Assembly (NCBI GenBank): GCA_002077045.2
Contig: KZ111154.1
Span: forward strand, 804,139 to 838,538
Length of the DNA stretch: 34,400 nucleotides
Source: Rachicladosporium sp. CCFEE 5018
Taxonomy: Eukaryota > Ascomycota > Dothideomycetes > Cladosporiales > Cladosporiaceae
Direction: 5' to 3'
Every line of letters starts with the position of its first letter. Within the stretch, counting starts at the first letter, position 1. Below are positions 1 through 8,851 of the stretch, piece by piece. A model generated the notes under the pieces. The model ran no database searches. It was not told the origin of the DNA and saw only the letters and a program-made list of their open reading frames with translations. A program made the position numbers and the translations under genes.

Positions 1-11
1 TGATTTACCCC

Positions 12-2608
12 ATGGCGAGCGGTGGCGAAGACGCGCGCGTAGTCGTGCGGTCTGGCGGCGCGGAGCTGATTGCCAGCTTACTCGCTGCCGTAGCGCCCGA
101 GTATGGATTCGAGGTTCTGGGGCCTGTGGCGCAGTCCAACGGTGTGAGCTGCTACAAGAGCAACGCGTCTGCGTTGGTTGATCTTGAGCCACGAAGACCC
201 TCGACATCGACTAAGACTGCTGGTGCTGAGCGCGGTGGACTGGTTTACAGTGTCACCGGACTGCGACGCGTTGGGCAGTCACCAGCTTGGCAGGCTCCGA
301 GTATCGATCAAGCTGCGAAGGCGAACCCGGAAACGATCATCATTTCTGGTTCTGGGGACACCTTGCATGACGTTGAGCAGGCTGTCGATCTGCTACAGCG
401 CGTCAAGCCGAAGTACATCGTGCATCACATGACAAGGCCGCTAGCTACTGGTAAACTCTGGGACGTGATCAGATCTTGGCCGAACAGCAACAGCAGTATT
501 CCAGATCCCGACAATCTGGTGGTCATCGTCGAAGCAGACGATCTGCGTGCTGAGGGTATCAATCTGAGTCAATCATTGTCGTGGGAGGCGACGGCGGAGG
601 ACTTCGTGAGGAATCTGGGGTCGAACGGACGACTGGACACGCTTGTGACGTGTCCGAATCTCATGGTGCGATTCGGTACCGAGGGCGTAATTCATCATCG
701 AGGACGAGACGCTGTCAATCCGAGACTGTACTTCGATCCCCGACGAATGGAGTGCGAGGCGGCTACGCTTAACGGCACAGCCATGGTGAGTGCAGTCACT
801 TGTCACTCGCGTGCTCCCATCGATCACTGACCCTGTGCTAGCTCGGACTTGCGCCAGCATTCACTGCAGGCTTCGCACTAGGTTTTGCAGGCGAACATGG
901 TCCTGATGCTGATAGAGGCGTCAGGTACGGCATCTCTACAGCACGAAATGTCGAAAGAACCGGCTTCGTGCAGAGTAGTGACGATCGAGCACCTGACTAT
1001 CCGATATCGCAGGCGATGTCAGACTTGACAGCGGACAACAACTTTACCAGTGCTTCGATACCCTCTGCGAGGATCAGCTCGATGGAACGCGAGACGTGGC
1101 AGCTCTTCTCGTCATTAACAGGCGACCCACAGGAGACAGCACGGCAAGTTGTGACTTTGGGACCTCACAAAGCGCTGTCACGATGTCCGATCAGACAGTT
1201 TGGCAACCTGTTGAGCATCGAGAGGACTGAGCAAGAACGTCTTGCAGCGGTCATGGATATCGCCGAAGAGCGCGTGGCGGCTGACGCGACCAAGCCAACG
1301 TGTATTGGCATCTTTGGGCCCGCGGGCTCGGGCAAGAAGTATACAGCTACTAATCTGGCTGAGCATTTGGGACGCGACCGGAAAGTCACGACACTCACCT
1401 TTGACGGCCGAATACTAAAAGACGAATACTTCACGGCAGCATGTCATACTATACGAGACGCTTCTGCGACAGGTACTCTACCGATTGTCATATTCCAGAA
1501 CTGTGCGATCTTATTCGAATCCGACAATCCATTAGTAAATCCACTGCTGACACTCATGAGCAATGGGACATACGTTGATGGCGCAGCCGAGCGTCATCTT
1601 GGTCACGCGATACTGCTCTTCCTGATGGATCAGGAGCAGACAGATCTCGAGACCACACCGACACCTGTAGCGACAACGAATGAATTCGCGTTGCGGCGAA
1701 GACCGACAACGCCTTCCGCAGCAGAGTGGAAGGCACTTGAGAGTAACGACTCGCCACTGATGGACTCCCTCCACGGCATTGTCAACGTTGCAGGACCGAA
1801 TAGCACCGGCAGAGACGACAAAATGTTCACAGTCCGACGAGCACTCATGCTTCGGCAGATCATCAAGCAGAAGTACCCGCACATGGAGATTAACGGCGTG
1901 ATTAACATCGACGATGCGGTCCTACACGCACTTCTCCTGACACCTCACTTCAAGCACGGCCTTGGCTCCCTCGAGAAGATCATCGGCTCAAGTCGTCTTT
2001 CCAACAGAACCAAATTCGACGTCTCCGCGCTCCCGCCAGAAGAACAGATCCAGCTCCACGCCGACGGCAAGATCTTCATGTCATTCCTCCGCGCCCCGAA
2101 GCTACCTCCAGCTCTCCGCGAGCGCCTCGCGCAAGGTCTCTTCGAAGCCTACAAGAAGCAACGCGAGCTCATGGCCGCTACGGCCGAAGAACGGAAGGCG
2201 TTGCACTCCGACCGCAGCTACTGCGATTGGGACGATCTGTCGGGCGAATTGAAAGAGTCGACTCGTGCGCAAGCGGACGATATACCCCGCAAACTCCGTG
2301 CTACAGGCTGCTTCATGCTTGAGGATACGGAACATGAGCCGCGAGGCGAGCCACTTGTGCATGTGCCTAACTTCGGCGGCGAGGAGCTTTTGATGTTGAG
2401 TGAGATGGAACATGAGCGATTCAATGCCGAGAGGCTGCAGAGGCAATGGAGGATGGGCGCGAGAAACTCGAAGCAGAGGACTACGCCTTTCCTCGTGCCT
2501 TGGAGGGATCTGACGCAGGAGTGGAAGGACGTAGATACCGTGATGGTGGAGTGCGTGCCTGGTATCCTTGAAAGTGCGGGATGGAGGATCTATAGGATGC
2601 AGTCATGA
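12..2608 (+). CDS. PfkB-like / AAA-like ATPase / RyR-domain fusion protein (copy 1)
   Basis: Two exons, 12-785 and 842-2608, give 846 residues. The 56-bp intron 786-841 is phase 0, with GTGAGT donor, a CACTGAC branch-like site and a CTAG acceptor. Residues ~10-290 resemble a ribokinase/PfkB-type fold: ADDLR, LSW-x-ATAEDFV and VRFG-x-EG blocks, then an AFTAGFALG helix after the splice junction. The usual catalytic GAGD is not visible. Residues 417-424 are a Walker A (GPAGSGKK). The expected acidic Walker B reads IVIFQN (473-478). Residues ~780-846 match an RyR domain (HERF at its start, QRQW, TPFLVPW, GWRIYRM). I know this three-part layout from bacterial proteins of unknown role; a nucleotide-sensing or defence role is inference. 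No upstream in-frame stop is visible in the 11 bases available, so the start could lie further out. It converges with the oxidoreductase downstream. Confidence 0.85.
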
Positions 2609-2885
2609 TGTAACTGCCACATCCCTACTCAATTGAAGTGACTTGATCGTAATCAAGTACATGCGGCCGCTGTCCGCGCAACTCCCATTGTGTCCTCTCT
2701 CAAGTTAGGCTGCACGTATCGACTCTGATCTGTGTGAAGCTAACCCTACATGATATATCGATCAAGTGACTAGGCTCGACTCTCCGTCGTCCCACTTGCC
2801 GCTCATGCTTATACGGCTGTTTTGATAGATGCAGATGAATACTCAGGCTGTTGTGGAGAGGGACATTTCACTACTAGTCAACTTT
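2609..2885. other. Convergent 3' intergenic, strongly diverged between copies
   Basis: The two flanking genes end here tail to tail, so it should hold both 3' UTRs and polyadenylation signals. No gene was seen. Compared with 17366-17648, only short islands align (around ATCAAGTAC near 2655 and the last ~15 bases before the oxidoreductase stop). Most other intergenic DNA in the unit aligns well. Confidence 0.7.
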
Positions 2886-3993
2886 CTACACCAACTTCGT
2901 CACCAACTTGCCTTGGTTAGCACCCTCAAACAGCTTCACCCAAGTCTTCGGCACATCCTCAAACTTCGTTTCCACGACGTGCTCGCCCTCATCTCCAACC
3001 TGCAGCGTCCCATCCTCAATTCCCTTCTTGAAGATCTCCGACACTTCCTGGATCTTATGCAGGTAGTCGATGACGATGAAACCTCGGACTTCGATCCTCA
3101 TGCTGATGACCTCGAACCAGTTCTTCAACCCCACAGTCTTATCAGCACTGTTGTTGTAATTCGAGATAGCGCCACAAGCAGCGATGCGGCCGTAGCGTGC
3201 CATGCGGGAGAACATCAGATCGAGGATCTCGCCACCGACGTTGTCGAAGTAGACGTCTGCGAAGTCTGGCGTAGCTGCGATGAGGTCCTTGGCGAAAGAG
3301 GAGGATTTGTAGTTCAGGCACTTGTCAGCGCCTAGAGACTCGACCCAGCGGCATTTTTCGTCCGTGCCGGCAATACCGATGACCGTCTTTGCATGCAGCA
3401 ACTTTTCCGCGATCTGTACAACCATCGATCCAGTCGCACCAGCCGCTCCCGAGACAACAACGACGTCGTCTTTGGTCGTGCGGACTACCTCCTTGATGCC
3501 ATAGTACGCAGTGAGACCCGTGAGACCCAGAGCGCCGAGGTAATGCGTCTCGCTCCGGCCCTTCGGCAGGGGAGGAGCAGGCACAACAAGAGAGGCGTCG
3601 ACGACTTGGTACTCGGACCAGCTGCCCTGCGCGCGGACATGATCGCCCTTCTTGTAGTTGTCGGCCTTGGATTCGATGACTTCGGAGACGTTGCCAGCGC
3701 GCAGGGGCTTGCCTTCTTCTACTGGCGGGACATACAGGCGTTTTGGGTCGCGGAGCTTGCTGATCCAGCCGCGTTGGGCTGGGTCATTAGACTGAAGAGT
3801 AGAGTCAGCGATTGAACCTGGCGAGGTGACAGATAAGGAAATGTACGAAGTAGAGGATTTTGAGAAGGACTTGGCCATCTTTCAACTCGGGCGTCTCATT
3901 GTCCACGAGCTTGAATGTGGCATTGGAGCTGCCATCGATCACCGGAAAGTCATCTGGCTTCTTATTGAGGATCCACTGGCGTGTCTTGACCAT
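2886..3993 (-). CDS. Zinc-independent MDR NAD(P)H-dependent oxidoreductase (copy 1)
   Basis: Two exons on the minus strand, 3993-3847 and 3791-2886, give 350 residues. The 55-bp intron 3792-3846 is phase 0, with GTACAT donor, CGCTGAC branch site and TTCAG acceptor. It joins LKILYF to SNDPAQRGW, the conserved block of the leukotriene B4 dehydrogenase / prostaglandin reductase / alkenal reductase branch of medium-chain dehydrogenases. The Rossmann nucleotide-binding loop is AAGATGS at residues 165-171, followed by a GTDEKC segment and DVYFDNVGG. Family members reduce the double bond of enones or alkenals with NADPH, usually in the cytosol; the substrate here is unknown. No zinc-ligand cysteine pattern or signal peptide is seen. 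The length is normal for the family. A read-through from a different frame would give a false N-terminus inside the intron, so the spliced start at 3993 is preferred. Confidence 0.9.
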
Positions 3994-5272
3994 GATGACG
4001 AGTCGAGTGAGTTCCTTCGAGCTAGGGTTGCGAAGACGGTGAAGTTACGTTTGAAATCGTGATGTTGTATGAAACACTTTAAAGAGATACTTCACCGTAT
4101 CCACGGCATCAGCACAACATATATCATGGCCGAGGCAACCACGAATTTCGGAGCTCTGCACGTCATTATAAGGGACTTCGCCTCGTGATGGAGACTCTGC
4201 AGTGGGTTGATGGGTCTTTCGGCGCGGCGACAGCTCCATCTTGAGGTCGGGTCCGTCTCGGCTGAGTCATGATTGTTTCGCAACGTCCTTCCGCTCGACA
4301 AACGGGGTGTATTGACGAAGAAACAAGACGGAGACGGAAGGATTCTTACTTCGTTGATATGGACACTCGGTGTACTTCATGCAGATTCTGTTGAAGGAAT
4401 TCGGAGCTCGGCGTGATTGTGCTTACTGTAACTGCAGGGAACACCACAGATTACGCACGTATAGTACACGCTCTCGCGGTTAAGACTGTTTCTGGCTGCA
4501 TGCATCAGCTCAAGGCCTTATTGACGAGCTGATCGTGTCTTTGGTGACTCTTTACTGAACGGCCGATGCCTCGTGATCAGGCATCTACGATAGCGGGTCG
4601 AAAGCACTTTCGTCGATCCTACGTCGTTTGTGACAAGACAATAAACGGGTGAACCGTTCCGCAGGTTTCTTCACGATATTGGCGTCGCGAGACGGCAGAT
4701 TCGCGTTCTCACCATCGGCCATCATAGATACCGCCCTTGCCACACTCATCGAAGTCCTTCGCGCCACCTGTGGCCTCAGCACTGCGATCAGGGTCGTGCG
4801 CTCGAGCTGCTTTTCCAGCGAGCACAGGTTCTAGTATCACTCCAGCTGGCGCCTGTCTGACACTTTCGACGTGGTCGAAAACTCAAAGTCTTCGCGCGCT
4901 GAAGCAGTAGCGCCGGTCACGGAGGCAGAATAGGAGCCGAGGAGAGCCGGCGATAGTCGACTCGCAGCTGTGGTGATAACTTAGGCCGGAGGATGGAGAG
5001 TCTTTGGGCATGTATCAAGGACACTGAGCACGCGTCAGAAGACCCGGGACACAATCGTAACTCAATCCGACGACGATACTCACTCTAGCAGCGCAGCTCC
5101 CTTGATGCATCGTACCGCCAGCGTGATCTGGGTCAGCGCTATACTTTCGTGGCCGGACTCGGAGTCACCGAAGGGCCTGCGGCATTCGAATTGTGTGAGT
5201 AGACGTCCCGTCGAGTGGTGCGCTCAAGGGGCGAGATTAGACAGCATGATCTGTTGCCGCCGGAACAATTGC
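3994..5272. other. 1.28-kb intergenic region without a recognised gene
   Basis: It contains the promoter of the minus-strand oxidoreductase (right of 3993) and the 3' side of the minus-strand phosphatase (left of 5273). Open frames are at most ~78 codons, on both strands, and do not look coding. No tRNA-like cloverleaf or B-box was noticed. The region is clearly more similar to its counterpart (18757-20034) than the neighbouring convergent spacer is, which could mean shared regulatory content or recent homogenisation. Confidence 0.6.
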
Positions 5273-6496
5273 TCATAGCTTCGCCTTGATCGGTCGCTCC
5301 TCACCCAGCGGCCCATCCTTGACAGCAATCGCTACCACAACCGCGATATCATCCTCCTTACCACCTTGCCAGTTCTCATGCGGATATGCTTTCTTGACCT
5401 CCTTTGCAAATGGCCCGTTCCGCTTGCTATCCAGACCAGCAGACTTGGCCTCAGTCATGATCGCTCTTGCCACGAGACCCGGCAGATAGCTGTCCCTGCT
5501 CTCTTTCGTAACGACTACAGGAATCTCTCGTATCAAGGATGCATTTAGTCTCGTTTCTGCGCCGGACTTCTCACTCGACTTAGACCAGTAGCCAGCGTCC
5601 TCCATGACTTTCGTGACGGTCGCCAGGATGTCTGACGCGCTGAGATTGTCCAACACTCCGTCTGTAGCAAAGATCACTATGTCACCATGTGCGATCTTGT
5701 GATGCGTGACATCTGCCTGCGCCGGTGTTTCGGAGAATGTGGCTGAGCTGCCGAAGATAGACTGCTGTACGCGCATCCTCGCGGGGATCTTCGAGAGCTG
5801 GTAAGGCGTGTTGAAGGCGTGAGTCTGCGGCTCCGAGCAAGCCGCGACTTTGCCAGGTGACAGGATGAGATACCCAGAATCGCCCAGATTCGCAACTTCT
5901 AGCTCGCCATCCCCGTCCAGCACTCCCAGACTAGCTGTCGAGCCACCAGCCTGTATCCTCGGGTTGGCAATGACAGCATCATAGGCTGTCTGCAGCAAGT
6001 CCTTTGGCTTCGGTATCTTCCCCTCTTGCACGCCCTCGTGAAGATACGCAGATCCTGCCATGATGCCGCATAGCCCGTGTGAGAAGTCTGAGGGATCTAC
6101 ACCCTGATCCTGCCAACCTCCCACACCGTCTGCTAAGCCAAATGCGACATGATGCTGACTGCCTCCCACGGTAGCCATGAAGAACGCATCTTCGCCTGAG
6201 TTCGGCTTCGTAGACCGAACATAAGGTGGCGTTGAGCCTACGTGCGTGGAAGTGTAGGTCCAGTAATCTATGCCTGCCTTTGGGGTTCGGGGAGGTGTTC
6301 GTTTGCTCGAGGCTGCTGCTGCGAGACGGTATGTGAAGGGTAATGTGGATGGCGTCGAGTACGCGCGGATGAGGGGCATGAGAGTGGTAGGGCGCAGAGA
6401 ACTCGTCTTGAGGTATACACCCGAGAGGCCAGCCGCGAGGACGGCGGTCGTGCTCATGAGGCCGCGGGAGAGGGGTCGCATTGAAGTTGCGGGCAT
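5273..6496 (-). CDS. PTC7: Ptc7-like mitochondrial PP2C serine/threonine phosphatase (copy 1)
   Basis: An intronless 407-residue PPM/PP2C-family phosphatase. Metal-binding and catalytic motifs are in order: GEDAFF (101-106), ADGVGGW (122-128), GGSTA (184-188), GDSGY (205-209) and ATDGVLDN (277-284). This is the short PP2C branch of yeast Ptc7 and the fission-yeast azr1 protein. Yeast Ptc7 dephosphorylates the ubiquinone-biosynthesis hydroxylase Coq7 in mitochondria. The N-terminus is rich in Arg, Ser and Ala with few acids and a hydrophobic stretch near 16-27, consistent with mitochondrial targeting and perhaps membrane association. The symbol is given by similarity of motifs, not proven orthology. 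It shares a 271-bp divergent promoter with the Prp4 gene. Confidence 0.9.
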   Translation of the reverse strand: MPATSMRPLSRGLMSTTAVLAAGLSGVYLKTSSLRPTTLMPLIRAYSTPSTLPFTYRLAAAASSKRTPPRTPKAGIDYWTYTSTHVGSTPPYVRSTKPNSGEDAFFMATVGGSQHHVAFGLADGVGGWQDQGVDPSDFSHGLCGIMAGSAYLHEGVQEGKIPKPKDLLQTAYDAVIANPRIQAGGSTASLGVLDGDGELEVANLGDSGYLILSPGKVAACSEPQTHAFNTPYQLSKIPARMRVQQSIFGSSATFSETPAQADVTHHKIAHGDIVIFATDGVLDNLSASDILATVTKVMEDAGYWSKSSEKSGAETRLNASLIREIPVVVTKESRDSYLPGLVARAIMTEAKSAGLDSKRNGPFAKEVKKAYPHENWQGGKEDDIAVVVAIAVKDGPLGEERPIKAKL

Positions 6497-6767
6497 GGCA
6501 GCACGCGTGCTGAGGGTTCGCGGAGGCGGTGGAGCTATGCAGCGATCATTTTGAATGGTGTGAATAGTATTGCGTGAGGCGCAATGGGATGGACTGAGAG
6601 TAGCAAGCTGACAGAAAGTTTTGGTGAGACGTCACTGCCCAAAGCTTCATCCGCACTCATATCCATACTTAACAAACACATTGTGCTCCTCATTTTCGAC
6701 ATATTACTGCGACACTGCTAGAATCATATCGATCGAGCCGGCCCCATTCTACGGACGTACAGCGAAG
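6497..6767. promoter_or_regulatory. Divergent promoter between phosphatase and PRP4 (copy 1)
   Basis: The phosphatase start at 6496 (minus) and the Prp4 start at 6768 (plus) face away from each other, so this 271-bp spacer must hold both core promoters. A GAGACGTCACTG block (about 6629-6640) contains the CRE-like core TGACGTCA overlapped imperfectly (GACGTCA) and is kept in copy 2 near 21390. No certain TATA box is seen. The half next to the phosphatase (about 6540-6580) is rearranged or diverged between copies. Confidence 0.55.
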
Positions 6768-8466
6768 ATGTCGCGACACCCGGCGAGACAGGCATATGTG
6801 GAGGAGGCGATGGACATGGTGAGTCTCAACCACAGCAATCCCCATGAGCTTCCCGATGTTTACGGACGATCAGAGCGACGAGCCGCCATGAAGAGTCTAC
6901 GAAGGACTGGGACTGACTGCTCGCGGTACGACAGGATGCTCCAGGCGTCGATATCAACAATATACGTGAGTTCAACAGCATCCTCCAAGTACGCAAGATT
7001 ACCACTGACTTCCTACAGCTACCGACACGAACTACGCTATCACTACAGGAGGCACCTCTCAACAAACCTCCTCGATCCTCAATGAGTTCGCCCGCAAGCG
7101 TAAGGCCGCTAGCCTTGCTGTCCCTACAGATGACAAGCGCGTGCGAACGGAGCTGCGGAGTCGCGGCGAGCCCATCACGCTCTTCGGTGAGCGACCAGAG
7201 AATCGACGAGACCGGTTGCGAGAGATTATGTATGCGGAGCAGGAAGGTGGCGACGAAGATGACTCCATGAAAGACGCCGGCGCATCGGACGACGAAGCCG
7301 AAGCACCAGATGAGGAGTTCTACACGCCTGGCTCGGACGAACTGCTTGCTGCGAGGAGGGAGATTGCAAAGTACAGCCTCCCTCGGACGGCAAGACGAGT
7401 AGCATTTCAGAGGGACGAGAGTGTGATACCTGTGGCAACGCATGTCAAGCACCGGAAAGGAATCAAGCAACGACTATCTTCGTTCGAACTCTACGCTTCG
7501 CAAATCGCAGGTGAGCGCGCGGTGAGCATGGTGCGATTCTCACCCAACAGCCAGCTCGTGGCTTCCGGCGACTGGTCTGGCAGCATCAAGATTCTTGACC
7601 TACCCAATCTCGAAACGCAACAAACGCTCCGCGGTCACAAGTCAATGATCGGCGGCATAGCATGGCATCCTGATGCTACCGTCGCTGCATCTCCGTCAAC
7701 ACTCAACCTCGCATCTGGTGGTGGCGAGGGGAACGTCAACCTCTGGTCTCTCGAACAAGACACGCCTCTCGCTTCTCTGTCTGGCCACGCCGCCCGTGTA
7801 GTTCGCACAGCCTTCCACCCTTCCGGACGATATCTCGCAAGTGCATCGTACGACACGACATGGCGACTTTGGGACGTCAACACCACGACCGAACTACTCT
7901 GCCAAGAAGGCCACAGCAAGGAAGTCTTCACAGTAGCTTTCAACGACGATGGCTCATTGCTAGCATCCGCAGGTCTGGACAGCATAGGTCGGATCTGGGA
8001 TCTACGGAGTGGGAGAACGATCATGCTCTTAGACGCCCACATCGCACCCATACACGCTCTAGACTGGGCGCCAGACGGCGTGCGCGTGCTCACTGGCTCA
8101 GCTGATGGCTTCGCAAAGTGCTGGGACCTCCGCGCCGTGCGCGAGACAGCCACCATCGGCGCTCACCGCGGCGGTGTCAGCGATATCAAATTCTTCCGCG
8201 GCTCTGATGGACCGCTTTCTGCTTTCTCGCCGCGTAAAGATGAGGATGGCGTTGTGCAGCCTAAGACGAGCGGAACGTTCTTCGTCAGTGCAGGTTTTGA
8301 CAAAGCTGTCAACCTCTTCTCGGCTGATGACTGGGCGCTTTGTGGGAGCTTGACGGGGCACGATGGAACTGTGCTTGCGGCGGATGTGAGTACGGATGGG
8401 GAGTGGGTTGTTAGTTGTGGGAGGGACAGGAGTGTGAAGTTGTGGGGTCGAGGGGAGGGGACTTGA
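6768..8466 (+). CDS. PRP4: U4/U6 small nuclear ribonucleoprotein Prp4, WD40 protein (copy 1)
   Basis: Three exons, 6768-6818, 6935-6965 and 7019-8466, give 509 residues. Intron 1 (6819-6934, 116 bp) has a GTGAGT donor and intron 2 (6966-7018, 53 bp) a GTGAGT donor with CACTGAC branch and CTACAG acceptor. Exon 2 is only 31 nt and reads DAPGVDINNI before joining PTDTNY. The N-terminus (HPARQAYVEEAMDM) and the splicing-factor motif block around residues 69-100 (RGEPITLFGE, RRDRLREIM) are typical of Prp4. About seven WD40 repeats fill residues ~190-509, with clear repeat ends such as IKILD, VNLW, WRLWD, GRIWD, KCWD and VKLWG. Prp4 binds Prp3 and holds the U4/U6 snRNA duplex in the tri-snRNP in the nucleus. 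Acidic residues near 110-140 form the usual linker. Confidence 0.93.
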
Positions 8467-8851
8467 GCTACTGGCTGGTTCCGTTACGTGGGAGGGAAGG
8501 AGTATAGGCTCCTCTCTGTGCAAGGCGTCACCAAATGCACCTTAAGTGTGCTTGTGCCTTCGAAATCCGGAAGAACCTCCACTTGCCGAGAAACCCCACA
8601 AAGCCCGACTGTGGAGAAGCGGAGAAACTCGACCACCCCGCTCTCACTTACATCCGACTTCGACTACTTCAATATGGCAGGTACGACAAGGCGTGCCCTG
8701 CAATGGAGCTTTCGCGATATTAGCCGCGCGATGAACTGACGTAGGTATGGAAAGACTCCGCATGGTCGATCATGGGCACGGTAAGTAGTGGTCTTCCATC
8801 CAGTGTTCCAAACGCGTCTTTCTTTCAACCGTCACGAGTGTGAGAGCGATC
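8467..8851. other. Spacer between PRP4 and glycosidase; promoter and 5' leader
   Basis: No main gene is seen. It holds the Prp4 3' end and the glycosidase promoter/leader. Two short upstream frames precede the glycosidase ATG: 8674-8739 (21 residues, conserved in copy 2) and 8772-8843 (23 residues). From roughly 8540 to 8810 the sequence is almost identical to copy 2. Confidence 0.55.
8772..8843 (+). promoter_or_regulatory. Upstream ORF before glycosidase start (copy 1 form)
   Basis: An ATG at 8772 opens 23 codons and stops with TGA at 8841-8843, 8 nt before the glycosidase ATG at 8852. In copy 2 an indel lets the equivalent frame run past the main start. Whether it is translated depends on the transcription start, which is not known, and the GTAAGT at 8781 might instead be a leader intron donor. 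Confidence 0.4.

Noticed and set aside
968..970. Separate second gene starting at 968
   Set aside because: That frame is the continuation of exon 2; the splice 785/842 keeps the frame and restores the AFTAGFALG segment of the PfkB-like domain, so it is one gene.
3805..3878. N-terminal extension of the oxidoreductase beginning MAKSFSKSS (frame opening at 3878)
   Set aside because: This reads through the 55-bp intron; splicing 3846 to 3791 gives the family-typical ILYF-SNDPAQRGW join and the correct N-terminus from 3993.
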